Shown here: positions 1 to 11,600 of the stretch, in pieces
Layout: every line of letters starts with the position of its first letter
Position numbering within the stretch: position 1 is the stretch's first letter
NCBI GenBank assembly: GCA_036897485.1
Contig: JAYMTF010001799.1
Location: forward strand, 1-21,232
Length of the DNA: 21,232 nt
Source of the DNA: Pelargonium nanum
Taxonomy: Eukaryota; Streptophyta; Magnoliopsida; Geraniales; Geraniaceae
Direction: 5' to 3'
Position numbers and translations under genes: made by a program
The notes under the pieces: model-generated
What the model saw: only the letters and a program-made list of their open reading frames with translations
Databases searched by the model: none
What the model was told of the DNA's origin: nothing

Positions 1-375
1 GCGAGGGGCGATCGGCAACGACTTTCACGTGATCGTCTTAAATTTCATGTTCAATCATTTTTAATTGTTCGTGTTCTTCAAGTGGAGGGGGGAAGATTCC
101 AATGTCTTCGGCTTGCTTAATCAGGCTGAAGGGGAGGATTTCAGTGCCTTTGATTTACTTTTTCAGGATGATTTAGTCATTGTGATTAAATTTGGTAGTG
201 GTGAGTTTTTGTTTGTGGGTTGGTATGCGAACTAAGTGCCCCACAAGTTAGTTAGGTCCTCAGCTTCTTTGTCAGACTTGTTTGGTAGATTATTTTTCAA
301 ACCCCCATATTTATGTTTTCTTTGTTATCGTTCGATATGAATTAATAAATTAGAAACTTTTCGTAAAAAAAAAAA
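1..375 (+). mobile_element. LINE (non-LTR retrotransposon) 3' end, degraded
   Basis: This is the 3' end of a LINE cut by the window edge. Around 218-290 one frame reads like the C-terminus of the RNase H-like domain that closes plant LINE ORF2: a W-Y-A-N segment, then V-P-H-K-L-V-R, where the family usually has an N-x-V-A-H-x-L-A-R motif. A stop (TAA at 233-235) replaces the residue after the Asn. An A-run at 365-375 fits the LINE tail. The copy matches the inverted sequence at 20697-21232 over most of its length; for example, 227-285 resembles the reverse complement of about 20717-20776. It is coding-dead. The family assignment is inferred from the motif and tail, since no reverse transcriptase lies in view. 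Confidence 0.6.
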
Positions 376-647
376 TGTCTAGAGTGTGTTTTCTTTATTC
401 AGATTACTTGCATATTATGATTAGCATATACTTGATTTTTTTAGTAAATTTTTATGGTCTAACATATCGAGTTTTGTTTTATTAACCAGTATGTGAACTG
501 AGTTGCTCATGTTCTGGCTAGATGATAGGTTCGTTGGCAGGTCCTATGGGTGGGTGGGTCAGATTTGGCCTTTCAATCCTGATGATCTTTTTGTAATTGA
601 AATACTTTAAATAAAATCTATGCAATTACTTTGAAAAGAAAAAAAAT
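376..647 (+). mobile_element. Second LINE 3' end, 5'-truncated
   Basis: A second LINE tail directly follows the first. At 490-522 the frame reads Y-V-N-stop-V-A-H-V-L-A-R, the C-terminal RNase H-like signature of plant LINE ORF2 with one stop codon (TGA) in it. An AT-rich 3' untranslated stretch follows and ends in an A-rich tail at about 634-646. The sequence differs from the copy at 1-375, so this looks like a separate insertion from another subfamily and not a tandem duplicate. The 5' limit is set only by the preceding A-run and is uncertain. Confidence 0.5.
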
Positions 648-654
648 CTCTTTA

Positions 655-872
655 CCCAAGAGTAGTAGCGCAATTGGCAACTCATGTGTGAGTGAGAAGA
701 ACGCGTGTCTTCGATCCTCGCTCAACACACCTCTGGGGAGATGGATGAACTTTAACTGTGACTTACCCTCGGATGGAAATTAGTATGGGCGTGGTAAAGC
801 ACCTTAAGGGTGTCAACCGCAAGTTCGCGAGCCCGCTCAGAAACCATATAGCATAAACCGAAAAAAAAAAAA
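655..872 (+). mobile_element. tRNA-derived SINE
   Basis: This is a short element of about 218 bp with internal RNA polymerase III promoter boxes. A box-A-like TAGCGCAATTGGC lies at 666-678 and a box-B-like TCTTCGATCCTC at 708-719, spaced as in a tRNA gene. An unrelated body of about 140 bp follows and ends in a 12-base A-run at 861-872. This structure (tRNA head, body, A-tail) is typical of plant SINEs. It is not a working tRNA gene, because no 3' acceptor-stem half pairs with the start. Flanking target duplications are at best imperfect (CTCTTTACC before, ATCTTCACC after). Insertion right after a LINE A-tail is common for such elements. Confidence 0.72.
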
Positions 873-2415
873 CTTATCTTCACCATGATCATCATCTATG
901 CATATTGTTATAGTCTCAACTAAACAATTTGGGCCTCTCAAGAAACTCAACATTTAGCCTCTTCTCGGAATTAACCACATCTATATGAATTTCTTTTATC
1001 ACGAGAACCGGAAAAAAAAAGTAAAAAAAAAGGTTAAAATTTTGTAGTAAACACGAAATCTCGAACATATACGAGTTATATATATACTAGAACTTAACAT
1101 GAAGAAAAATCATACTCGGAACAACTTCTTACAATGCAAAAAAAATCATCAAACACCGCAATAATAAAATCCTTGAATCGTCTTCCCAAACTTCAACTTC
1201 AAACCCAACAAGGAAAAATGAATTGTATCAACACTTCAAGCAAATAAGTTGAAACCCTAATTAGAACATCTATCTCTTTCATTTGTTTCACTATCATACA
1301 CAAATGATTAAAGCATACTTTTATGATTATATATATATATAGTTATTTTTGTCTTTTACGCAAAATTGTAAACATTGTGATTAGCAGTTTAAAACATTAA
1401 AATTTGAGGGTACTTATTTATTGCAAAACAGTGTTTACAATTACCCTTTTTTTTATGTCTGTCTATATAAATTAAAAATAAAGCAGCTTATTGGGCACAA
1501 GAATCTGTGTCCCTAAATAAAGTTCGATACATGAGTCGAAAATAGATTCCAACTTAGACACATGATGGAAGTTGGGATGAAAATTATGAAACCCGCTCGA
1601 AACCCGTCTCGTTGCTATTCCTAATTGCACCGAGAAATTGTCCCTATCTCAAGCACATTCCCTTAGACATGGTATACCAAAAATACCAAAACACCCTTCA
1701 TTGTTGCACCAAATTTTCTCAATTTCAACACCACCGCCAAAACACCCAACCCTAGATTAAAAAAAAAAACGGAGGCAACATGAAGAAGAAAAAGAGAGTA
1801 AAACAAAGCCCTAAACAAGATACTAGAAGCAAGCGAGAAGTTGTCTTCGATAAGAGGATGTTTGTTTAAACATATAAGTTGGTCAAACGAGCTTATAAAC
1901 ATTGAAACGGCTCTTTTTTTCAAGTTACCTGTTTGATAAATTGAAAAGTGTTTATAAGCCCATGCTTGTGAGCCATAAAAAAGAGTCAGTTTGACCATTA
2001 AAAAGTCATTTATGCTCTTATAGTTTTATGTGACAAAAATAATTTTTTTTCATAATTTTGCTATTTGATATACGATTTGAGTGATTTTCATGTCAATTTC
2101 GTATAATTTTTTATTAAAAAATATAATTGTGTATTATTTTTTTAAAATATTAATTATTTATATACAAAATTCATAATAAAAGTAAAAAAATAGACAAATA
2201 TGACAAAAATTATAACTTTATATTTTTCCAGTTTTATTCATATTGTAAATATTATCGTGAATTTGTCAAAAACAACATGATTATTTATATATAAAAATAT
2301 TCACTCAAAATATATTATCAATATCTTTTTTATAGTGAGTTTGACGAGAGACAGGCACAATAAATCTACTTATCAGTTATTTTCGAGAACTTAATCCAAA
2401 AACTGAGAAAATCGA
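873..2415. other. AT-rich intergenic region upstream of URB1
   Basis: I see no supported gene in this stretch. It is AT-rich, most strongly at about 2030-2340, which is almost pure A/T and could act as a matrix-attachment-like or nucleosome-poor region. Short open frames on both strands have no recognisable domain and no gene-like composition. A weak inverted repeat lies at 1883-1996 and is listed separately. Copies of AAACCCTAA-like sequence occur near 1252 and 1746, too far upstream to assign to the gene with confidence. Confidence 0.6.
1883..1996. repeat. Short nested inverted repeat, possible MITE remnant
   Basis: GGTCAAAC at 1883-1890 is repeated inverted as GTTTGACC at 1989-1996. Inside these, GAGCTTATAAACATT (1891-1905) is matched inverted by AAGTGTTTATAAGCC (1946-1960). 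The arms are imperfect and unequally spaced. This could be the remains of a small terminal-inverted-repeat element or a chance AT-rich hairpin. No target duplication is visible. Confidence 0.3.
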
Positions 2416-2455
2416 CCACAGTAGGCCTAAAACCACAGTAGGCCTAAAACCCTAA
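2416..2455 (+). promoter_or_regulatory. URB1 promoter module: 17-bp tandem repeat plus telo-box
   Basis: A perfect 17-bp tandem duplication (2416-2432 and 2433-2449), each copy carrying the palindrome TAGGCCTA, runs directly into AAACCCTAA at 2447-2455. AAACCCTAA is the plant telo-box (interstitial telomere motif), which is enriched in promoters of ribosomal-protein and ribosome-biogenesis genes. The module lies about 170 bp before the first plausible start codon, the normal place for it, and fits a gene co-regulated with the translation machinery. The motifs are seen directly; the regulatory role is inferred from the motif class. Confidence 0.6.
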
Positions 2456-2622
2456 AAACCAGAGACCAGACGCTTCGCTGGAGCTCCACAGCTGCGACTA
2501 CGAGCCTTAACACCCTTCATTGTAGAGAAAGAGAAACCCTTGCTTGGTTTCTTGCATTCCTCTGCCGCCACTCCCACACACAGCGACGCCCACCTCCTCC
2601 GTCTTCTTAGCTCGCTCATAAC

Positions 2623-5600
2623 ATGTCGGATGCTAAACCAGAGTCACTAAGCTTACCAACCAAGTTACTGCCGGAGGAGGAGCCATCGCGGTGGCGTACC
2701 GGAGCTGTTGCAGCCGTAGACCGGAGCCGTCGAAATCGTGTACCGGAGCTTGGAGACGATTCATTAGTGAATGGACACGTAACATGTATGTATTTTTGTA
2801 GAGGACCGATGCTTCATATATATCTATTGCTTGTCAGCTCTCAGAATGTGATATGAATTCTATGTTTTTTTTTTCTTTCAATCTTTAAATAGTGAGAATA
2901 ATGGCTGTTAAGAGATGATGAGATTAAGAAGTTTATTTTGTGTGATGTTTATGCTACAATTTTGCAGTAATGGGCGATAGTGATGATAGCGATGTTGAGA
3001 ATGAAGTTATTCCACAACCTGTAGCTAGAACATCCCATGAAGCCAAGCTTAGAGAATTGTTGCACAATGTTATTTCAATTGAAATTAAGTTATGTTCGGC
3101 TGCTACCAAGGAGTTTATCAGGCTACTGAAGGGTGATTATGGGGGAGAACTGCTCCATCTGTATGTACAGACATCACGTAACTGCACGGAGCTTTTAGAG
3201 GTCTGGAAGGTTCGTCAAGGGAAACCAGGGTTGTCTTATGTGTTATCTTTGATATCTGCTATTTTGAGTCATCCGGATGGAAAATATTTACCGGATGATT
3301 CAGGTAGAATGGCCATTAGTAGGGTTCTTGACAAGTTTGCTCGGTTACTCATTGAAGAAAAAATGGACGATGTTAATAAGGAACTGGTTAGTAAAGAAGC
3401 AAAGAGACAAAAGGCAGCACTATTGCTAATGGCTTCAATTGTTAGGCGTGGTTCTGGAATGGCTGCTGAGGTTGCTAAAAACTTTGATTTCAAACTCCCG
3501 GCATTTTTCAAGCTTGCAGAATACAAGCGGAAGCAAACTGAGAAGAAGTTGAAGAACTCAACAAGGAAGTCATTTGTTGGGTTTGCAATGTCATTTTTGG
3601 AGGTTGGAAAACCAGGATTGTTAAGGTGGGTCCTACAACAAAAGGAAATGTATTCTGGTGTCTTTCGGGGGCTTGGAAATGATGATGATGACACTATTAT
3701 ACATGTTTTATCCACATTACAGGATAGAATTTTAGTTGCGGAGTCACTGGTGCCCCCTGGTCTTCGTAGTGTTCTCTTTGGGAGCGTTACTTTGGAACAA
3801 TTAGTCAGCATATCCAGTAGGGATGATGGCGGGCCTGCTGCAGAACTCGCACATAGTGTTCTACTAATGGTCTGTACTGATCCTTGCAATGGGTTGATGC
3901 CGGATTTGAAGAGACACCCAAATCCACTAAGGGGTAATCTAAAGCGACTTTTGGATCTCATGAAGAAACTGAAAGCAACAGAGATTGGCTACCACAGAGA
4001 TCTTCTTTTAGCTATTGTTAAGGGGAGACCTGCTTTTGCTTCAGCTTACTTGGAAGAGTTCCCTTACAGCCTTGAAGATCATGCGTCACCTTCTTGGTCA
4101 GATTCCTGTCTTACATAGCATGCACAATAAGCTTTCAATTTTATTTATTATTTCTTTTATTCTTGTATATATGCATGGTAACTGAAGTACTTGCAGGTTT
4201 GCTACTGTTTCTCTGGCCGCAAATTTGGTCTCTACAGTGGGCGCTGGCATTTCATTCGACTTCCTCATTTGCCACGCTCATGATCCACCTTCATTTGATT
4301 CCGTGGATGTGCAGAATATCATGAAGTGTATATGTCCTCGGCCCTTCAGTCGACCAGTAAGCAATAAGGGGTTGCTTCACTCTGATTTGCTTGTAAAGAA
4401 TGGAACTTTGAGGCTTCTTTTGGAGGCACTCAAGTTGTTGGATGCTTTTATCGGTGCTTTCAACCATAACTCTCACTCCAACATTCAAACAGTGCAAGGT
4501 TGGGCATCTCTTAAGCAAGAAGTTCTAAATGAAGTCCGGACTTTCCTCTCTGATCCTCAAGTTTTATTGACTCAACTTTCATCTTTAAGTAGTCAATCCA
4601 GAAGTCATGAGTTGCCAATGAAAAGAACAGCAGAATTGGAACATTTTCCTGTACACAGCGGCAGTGGTAGAAAGAAATTGAAAACAGATGTTAAGATTGA
4701 CGATACTGATATTGTGATAGGCGGACTAAGTGCTACCCAAGAAGTGGTTTCATCTGAAAACACCAACAAAGTTGTGGGCATGCTTGAAACTGAGGAGTTG
4801 GACAGTGGGAAGGATCATATGAGTGTTCTTGCTGAGATTTGGGGGTTTGACCAATCTTCCGAGTCTTTTTCTACATTAGAGGATTCAAATATATACTTCC
4901 ACTCCAAGTTGCTTAATGCTCTCCAAATATATATTGTAAGTTACATCCTCTGACTAACTAATATCCTGCAACACCTAATCTATAACTATTATCTTGTAAG
5001 TTACATTATCTGAGTGACTAATATCCTGCGACACCTATAGATAGCTTTATCAGTTTTGTGTGTTAACCAAAAACTAAAAATGATTGATATACTAATTGAT
5101 GGTATGCCATTGTGTTTGAATTCAGTTTCAGATAAAATATGTGACAGGCTTCTGGTTTCTTTTTGTGCAGAGGACAATGCCTACCGTGTTGGAGGGATCA
5201 TTTGAATTTTTTGTAAATCTGCTCGGCAATCCTTTAGCACTGCCAAGTAGTTTGCAACACTCTCTATTGTCCTTACTAACTGAGTACATCGGATGGTCTC
5301 CTAGGAGTGGGGTTCCCATTAAAAGCCCACCTTTGATGTACAAACATCTGCACCAATTTATTAACTTGTTAATTCTTTCACCAGTCCATGACATAAAGCA
5401 TCAAGCGTATGCTCTGGCACGTGCATCTATGTTAAGTACGGGTGCATTTGACAGACACATACATGAGATCAGTTCATGGTTCTTATTTTTACCTGGTTAT
5501 AGTATAGATAAATCTTATCTTGAGAACCAAGTGTTGCAGAGCTTGGCTACAGTTCTCATTCCATTTTTATGTGAAGCCATTTCAGCAGTTGGGAATAATT

Positions 5601-8600
5601 TATTCAAACATTGGGATTTTGTTAGATCTCATTTGTACCATTTAAAAGAGATGAAAGGTAATTGATAGCTCAAATTCTGTATATTACATAATCGTATCGG
5701 CATGCATCATTCTGTAAACTGCTTTGTAATATTTATGTTTTATGTATTATATATCATAGCCATTTGATTGGTCTGTGCAGTTCAATTTTGATGGGGAATA
5801 GTGAAGTTGTCAAATTCAGAGATTGATGAATTATTTTAATATTTTTATCTAGTTATATCTACATGTATTTTTTCTCCTCAAGAAAACACAAAGAGGTCCA
5901 TGAATTCAATGACATATTTTAACTGATGGTTATTTCATATCCTAATGCTTCTTTTTTTATATTTTTTATAGGTTTTTTGGCAGATGCCTCACCTAATTTT
6001 AGTCCTCTTATCATCCGTGCTCTGCAGAACTGTCTAAAGTTGCTTAATTCTGAATCTGGAGTCTTTACAGTTTCTCAGAAGACCATGATATCTGTATATG
6101 TATGCAATACATTAAAATATATCTTGCAAATTCAGGTATGCATTTTGTGTCTTAGCTTAGATACGTACCTGTTTCTTGATGTTGTGATAAGAATGTTGAA
6201 TTTTTATAGGTGGATGCGCGGTTGCTGTCTGCTCTGATTGAATCAATTCTGCTGCCGGAGAAACTTCTTGGTTCTGAGGATTTACTATGTGAGTGGAGGC
6301 CTTTGAAGAACTTATTGCACTTTTCCCAGAGCATATTGCATGAGCGAACTTGTATTTCTTTAAGTGATGCGGAAGCTGGAACTGCTGATAGTTCTTTTGC
6401 TGATACACTCAGAGAAGTGGAGAGATTGGTGAAGAATGAGTGTGGTTGTGAACTAGCTGAAGTAACTAAAGCCTTTTCTTCCTCAATGGTTTGCACAACA
6501 CCTGATGAGATATTAAAGAATTTTCCATCAGTTATGATCATTTCCCGGAACCTTGGAGTTCCTGTCTCAATCTTATCATCAACATTTTCTCTGGAGCAAA
6601 GTCTTTTTGCTGGTGTATATAAATTGTGGCCTAAAATATTTATTCCTGGTCTTGAAATGACTCTATCTTTGTTTTATTCCGATAGCAAAAGAGATGATAC
6701 TTGTGGAGCTCCTCTTCATTCTGTACGTGATGAAACTATTTGTGACAGAAAATTTGATGCAAGCGAAGCTGTTGATGCATTTAGCTATTTTTTGAAGCAG
6801 ACACCTTTCCATGTGCTATTTCCTGCAATCATAGGTATTGGCAGCCCCTGTTCATTAGAGCCCTCAAAAATACAGGAGTTACTTGTAGCTAAACTATCTG
6901 AGTGGACAACTGATTGCCTTATCTCCTATCTGCGGCTTGTGCTATTTTGGATCCATCAGTTACGATCATACTATATACAAGAACCTTTACTTGAACTTGA
7001 GCAGCTTTCTGTGATTTGCTTTACTCTTGTGGATCATGTCTTGGCTCAACTCTTGGGTTTGAAACCTGGCTCTGATGGTGTGTCAAATTCTGGTGTCCTC
7101 CTGTCAGTGCAAGATGTTCAAGAAGTGGCTGAAACTATCTTCTCTCATCCTGTAGTGATCACTTCTTTGACCCGCCCTTTGAATTGTAATGAGGAATTAG
7201 CAGAAAGTACCATAGATGATAGTTTGGAGACTTTACTTAATTTATCTAGGCAGAGAGTCCATAAACTAGATCATCTTATCTTGGACATGTTGAAGACAAT
7301 TTCTGGCTACTTGTCTTCATGGAGTGGTCAGTATAATAAACCCAATGTGGAAGATATTGGTAACAAACAACTAGTGAAGCCTTTTCATGCTCTGGTACAA
7401 AGGCTTTTTGCAGAACTTAGGGACAGGTTCGTTTTGTGTGGTGAAGTTAAAGATTTGATGGCCATTCTTCCAACATTTTATGCTGTTCACGCTTTGGTTC
7501 GTTTTATATCCCCATTTGAGCTTCTCAAATTGGTGAACTGGATGATTCGTACAGTTGATGTGAATGACTTGGCAGTTTGGAGGTCATGCAAGATCTCAGC
7601 TCTTTCTATTGGATTTTTTATTGCAGGTGGTGCTTTCAGAGTTCTATCCGCGTATATGCAGCAGCAAGTTACAGAAAGAGTACCGTTCGATATGTTATGG
7701 GGAATGGACCATAGCTTTTTTAGCGGTGACATTATTGAGGAAGTATATGTTGAGGTCTTTAAGTTTGCCACTTCTTTAGAACTAGATTCAGCATATGTAT
7801 GTTTGCTGGAAGCTGTTAATGCTGTTTACAGACAGAAGTGTGTTCCACATCATGATATTCATCCCTTAAGTTTGGTAATGTTGAGGGTTGTATCGAGCAC
7901 TCCTTTAGAAATACTTTCGCATTGCATTCACAAGACAAGCGTTGCTAAGGCCAAATTACTGTCTCTTCTTACTGAGGTGAGCTCCTTGCATTTATCAATC
8001 ACTGGGCACTTACTTTTAAGTAGTATGAACAAAAGTTTACGTCCAAAGGGTGACTTTGTGGAAGAGATGTGTAGCCATGGTTCTTCAGATGAGGACTTCA
8101 TGATGCTTCTGCCTGCTGCCCTGTCATATTTGAACTCGATATTCATGAAATTTGGCCGACAGTATTACGAGCAGGTTAGAGAAATACCTTCTTTTTATTC
8201 AAGCATTCTGTTAAAAGGTTTTGCTCATTGGAGGAGCTTTGTGTCTGAAGATAAATTTCAGGAAGAGTATGGTGAATTATTGCCACTATCTGGTGAAGAA
8301 CTTCTGAACCTCGTCCATGATAGTCTTCTTGGAAAATCTATTCGTATGTTGCAGTATCACTTCTACTTTAGTGGAGATTCGATGAAAAAGAAGCGATTAA
8401 AGCTATTCAATTCTATTATCCCATGTTCTGTCACATCTGATGGGCTGCTAGACTGTGATATAAGTGAAGTGGATTCATATTCCCTTAGTCAGTCATTGAA
8501 CTTAATCAATAGGGTTGTTGCAAGGGTATCGCTCTGTCGGATGTTGTTATTTCCAGAAGATAGTCAAATTCACTATCTGTCAAGTGAACCAGATCGGAAA

Positions 8601-11600
8601 CTTAAGGAGGTCTATATAGAAAATGGATCTAACAAGGAGGCATCATCTAGAATGTCTTTTCTAGATCTTTTGGTAAGTACTTGGCACAGTATAGTGAAGA
8701 AGTATCCTTTAAACCCTGATAGTTACCCGAAGGAAAAGTCCACAAGTTCTTTGTCATTGTACAAATATTTGGAAACCTACATAATGACAAGTATTTTTGA
8801 TATAGTCTTGAAGATGCGCGATAGTCTCATTAAATTGCAATCCATTCCCTTTCTTGAACAGTTGATGAGATTGTCCCTTCTCTACAGGTTTGAGGATCCG
8901 ATGACTCTGAAAATGCTCCAAAGAATCCTAATTTTACTGTCTGATGGGAAGTTTTCACGCATTCCTTATCTTCAGCTGCAGCTTGCCCACTCTCAATTTG
9001 CCCCTACCATTCTTTCTATCTCAAAATCAAGTGGTTGTTGTCAGATTGGTGCATTTTTGAGACCCATGTCCAGCATATTAAGATCACTTATTATCCCTTG
9101 TCCAACGGAAAGTGCAATTGATGGTGTGAACAATCTGGAAATAATTGAGCCATTCAAAAAACAGTTGGAAGTTATAAAGTTGCTCAGAATACTCTTTCAA
9201 TTCAAGGCCCAGTCTGTTTTTGATTCTGAAGAAGATGTTGGCATAAATTCTAAAGAACTGCATGCCTTGCTTTTGTCTTCATATGGTGCTACACTTCGTG
9301 AAATTGACATGGAGATATACAATTTGATGCATGAGGTTGAGTCTATTGATGGATCAGATTCTGAAAAGCTGGCTGAAATGGATTACCTTTGGGGAGGTGC
9401 TGCTTTAAAAATCCGTGAAGTGCGGGCTCTGGAGCAGGTTAGTTCTTCTAACGCTGGAATTGATACTGAAGCAATTGAAGAACGTCGAAGAAGTCAATTT
9501 AGAGAGAACCTTCCTGTAGACCCCAAAATATGTGCATCAACGGTGCTAAATTTTCCATATAATAGAACCACCAAGATTGCACAATCATTACTCAACAAGC
9601 TTAAATCAGATAATATTAAGGACATTCCTGAGGTATATTTATATATACATTCCGTGTGTAATACATTGATGTGTTTTCAGCGAACTGTTGTTAAACTGTG
9701 TCTGCCTTTTTCCATTCTTTCATTGAATTTTATGCAGGTGCATCCTTGTGATGTTGGAAATATGCAACGATATGACCCTGTTTTCATATTGCGGTTCTCG
9801 ATTCATAGTCTCTCAGTTGGTTATATTGAACCAGTAGAGTTTGCTGGCTTAGGCTTGCTTGCGGTTGCGTTCATTAGCATGTCTTCACCTGATGATGGGA
9901 TAAGAAAGCTGAGTTATGAATGTCTTGGGAGATTTAAGAACACTTTGGAGGTAATGCTGTCTTCCATCATAGTTAGTGTTCCATGTCTATTTTAATTTTT
10001 GTGAAGGTCTATTTGTTATTTTTATAAAGTATTACTCACTGTTGTTAACTTGTTATTATGTCCTGCGGATGCGGAAAGTATGTTAACTAAGAAGCTAAAC
10101 ATGTTCGCCATGTGGATCATTTTTCTTAATCAGATCCCACATTTCATGAATCTCAAATATCTTTTGAAATTGTGAGTTTGAATTTCTGGTGGTTCTCTGG
10201 ACACAGATGTGTGCAGTAAATGGTACCTGTTGTGCATTAGCCAAGCATTTGGCACACCTGGTTATTATTTTAAAATGCCATCTCTTTCTGGTGAATAATA
10301 TGCGTTTCCTTCATTGTATAATTGGGTTGGATTTGATTGTTGATATAATATATATAACAGAAGTGCCGAAAGAGGAAGGACGTAATGCAACTTCGTCTTC
10401 TATTGGCATATGTGCAAAATGGTATAGAGGAGGCGTGGCAGAGAATTCCTTCCGTTGCTGCTCTTTTTGCTGCAGAAACCTCTTTCATTTTGTTGGATCC
10501 TTCAAATGATCATTATGCCACCTTAAGTAAGCTTTTAATGCACTCTTCCAGGATGAATACAAAGGTATATGTCTCCCCATCACATTTGAATTCAACAACT
10601 TTGCTCTTAGAGTTTCTATTTGGTCAATAATTGACATCCTTATTATTGGTTTGATTCTGTTTGTGCAGTGTGTCCCATTTTTTGATAACTTCTTCTCCAG
10701 TAGCTCTGTTAATTTCAAATCAGAAAGGTTATGGATGCTTCGCTTGTTATTTGCGGGGCTGAACTTGGACGATGATGCACACATATACATAAGAAACTCC
10801 ATTTTAGAGATTCTATTGAGCTTTTATGTTTCCCCTCTCTCAGACAATGAGTCAAACAAACTTATTCTTCAGGTACTTTATAAGCTTATTATGATCATAT
10901 TAGTTTTTCTAATATTGCTGCAACTTTTAAGAACTTTGTAAGATATCTAGTACATGGCTGTATATTTAGCCTAGTTTGAGGACAAGACTAGAAAATGCAT
11001 TTCTTTTGCCAAACAAATCTTGTATTGCCCTGGGGCCTAGGCTCATAACAAGCTTGTGGTTCATCCAAAAAGTTGAGACATTGGCTCCAGAAAAGGAAAA
11101 GAAAAACTTAAGAAAATTTTAAGGGAAGAAAATTGTTGAAATATTTCCTTTTATACTAAATATTGTACTTTAGAAAAAGAAAATCATTGTTGTACATTAT
11201 TGACGGCTACTGTTGGAAACTACTTTTAATGGAAGTGCACACAAAGTTGGTCAAGTTGATATATGGGCTAAATAGTACTTGTGATTGCGTTTGCTGCAAT
11301 GCAATTGAGCCTAACCTACATTCGGCTTAACCTGACGTACCATTTACTGGGCTAAACAATAGAGCCCGCCTTCTCCGTTCCCAAGGCCTTGTGGACAATA
11401 AGGCTGTTCTGTATGAACCATTAACACCCACTTGTCAGTTTTTTTCTTCATGTTTCCTTGAATGCTTTTTCAATTCAAGGTTTGATGCTTGTTTTAAACT
11501 TACCTAGTTTCTTTCTTTAGGATCACGAAGTTCAAAATGCTTGTTCGATTGGTTCAATTAAGAATAATCCTAATCTCATTCTTTCCTGCTTGGGCCAGAA

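Noticed and set aside
655-730. tRNA gene
   Set aside because: A- and B-box-like motifs are present, but the 3' half of the acceptor stem is missing and the sequence runs into a body with an A-tail, so it is a SINE head.
1663-1998. 111-codon open frame on the - strand upstream of URB1
   Set aside because: It runs through AT-rich sequence and an inverted repeat, with a hydrophobic low-complexity product and no family resemblance.
3269-3961. 230-codon open frame on the - strand
   Set aside because: It lies wholly antisense to the conserved URB1 exon 2, has no recognisable domain and is explained as a shadow of that exon.
6152-6541. Two overlapping open frames on the - strand
   Set aside because: Both are antisense to the start of the large URB1 exon, which carries the conserved coding signal.
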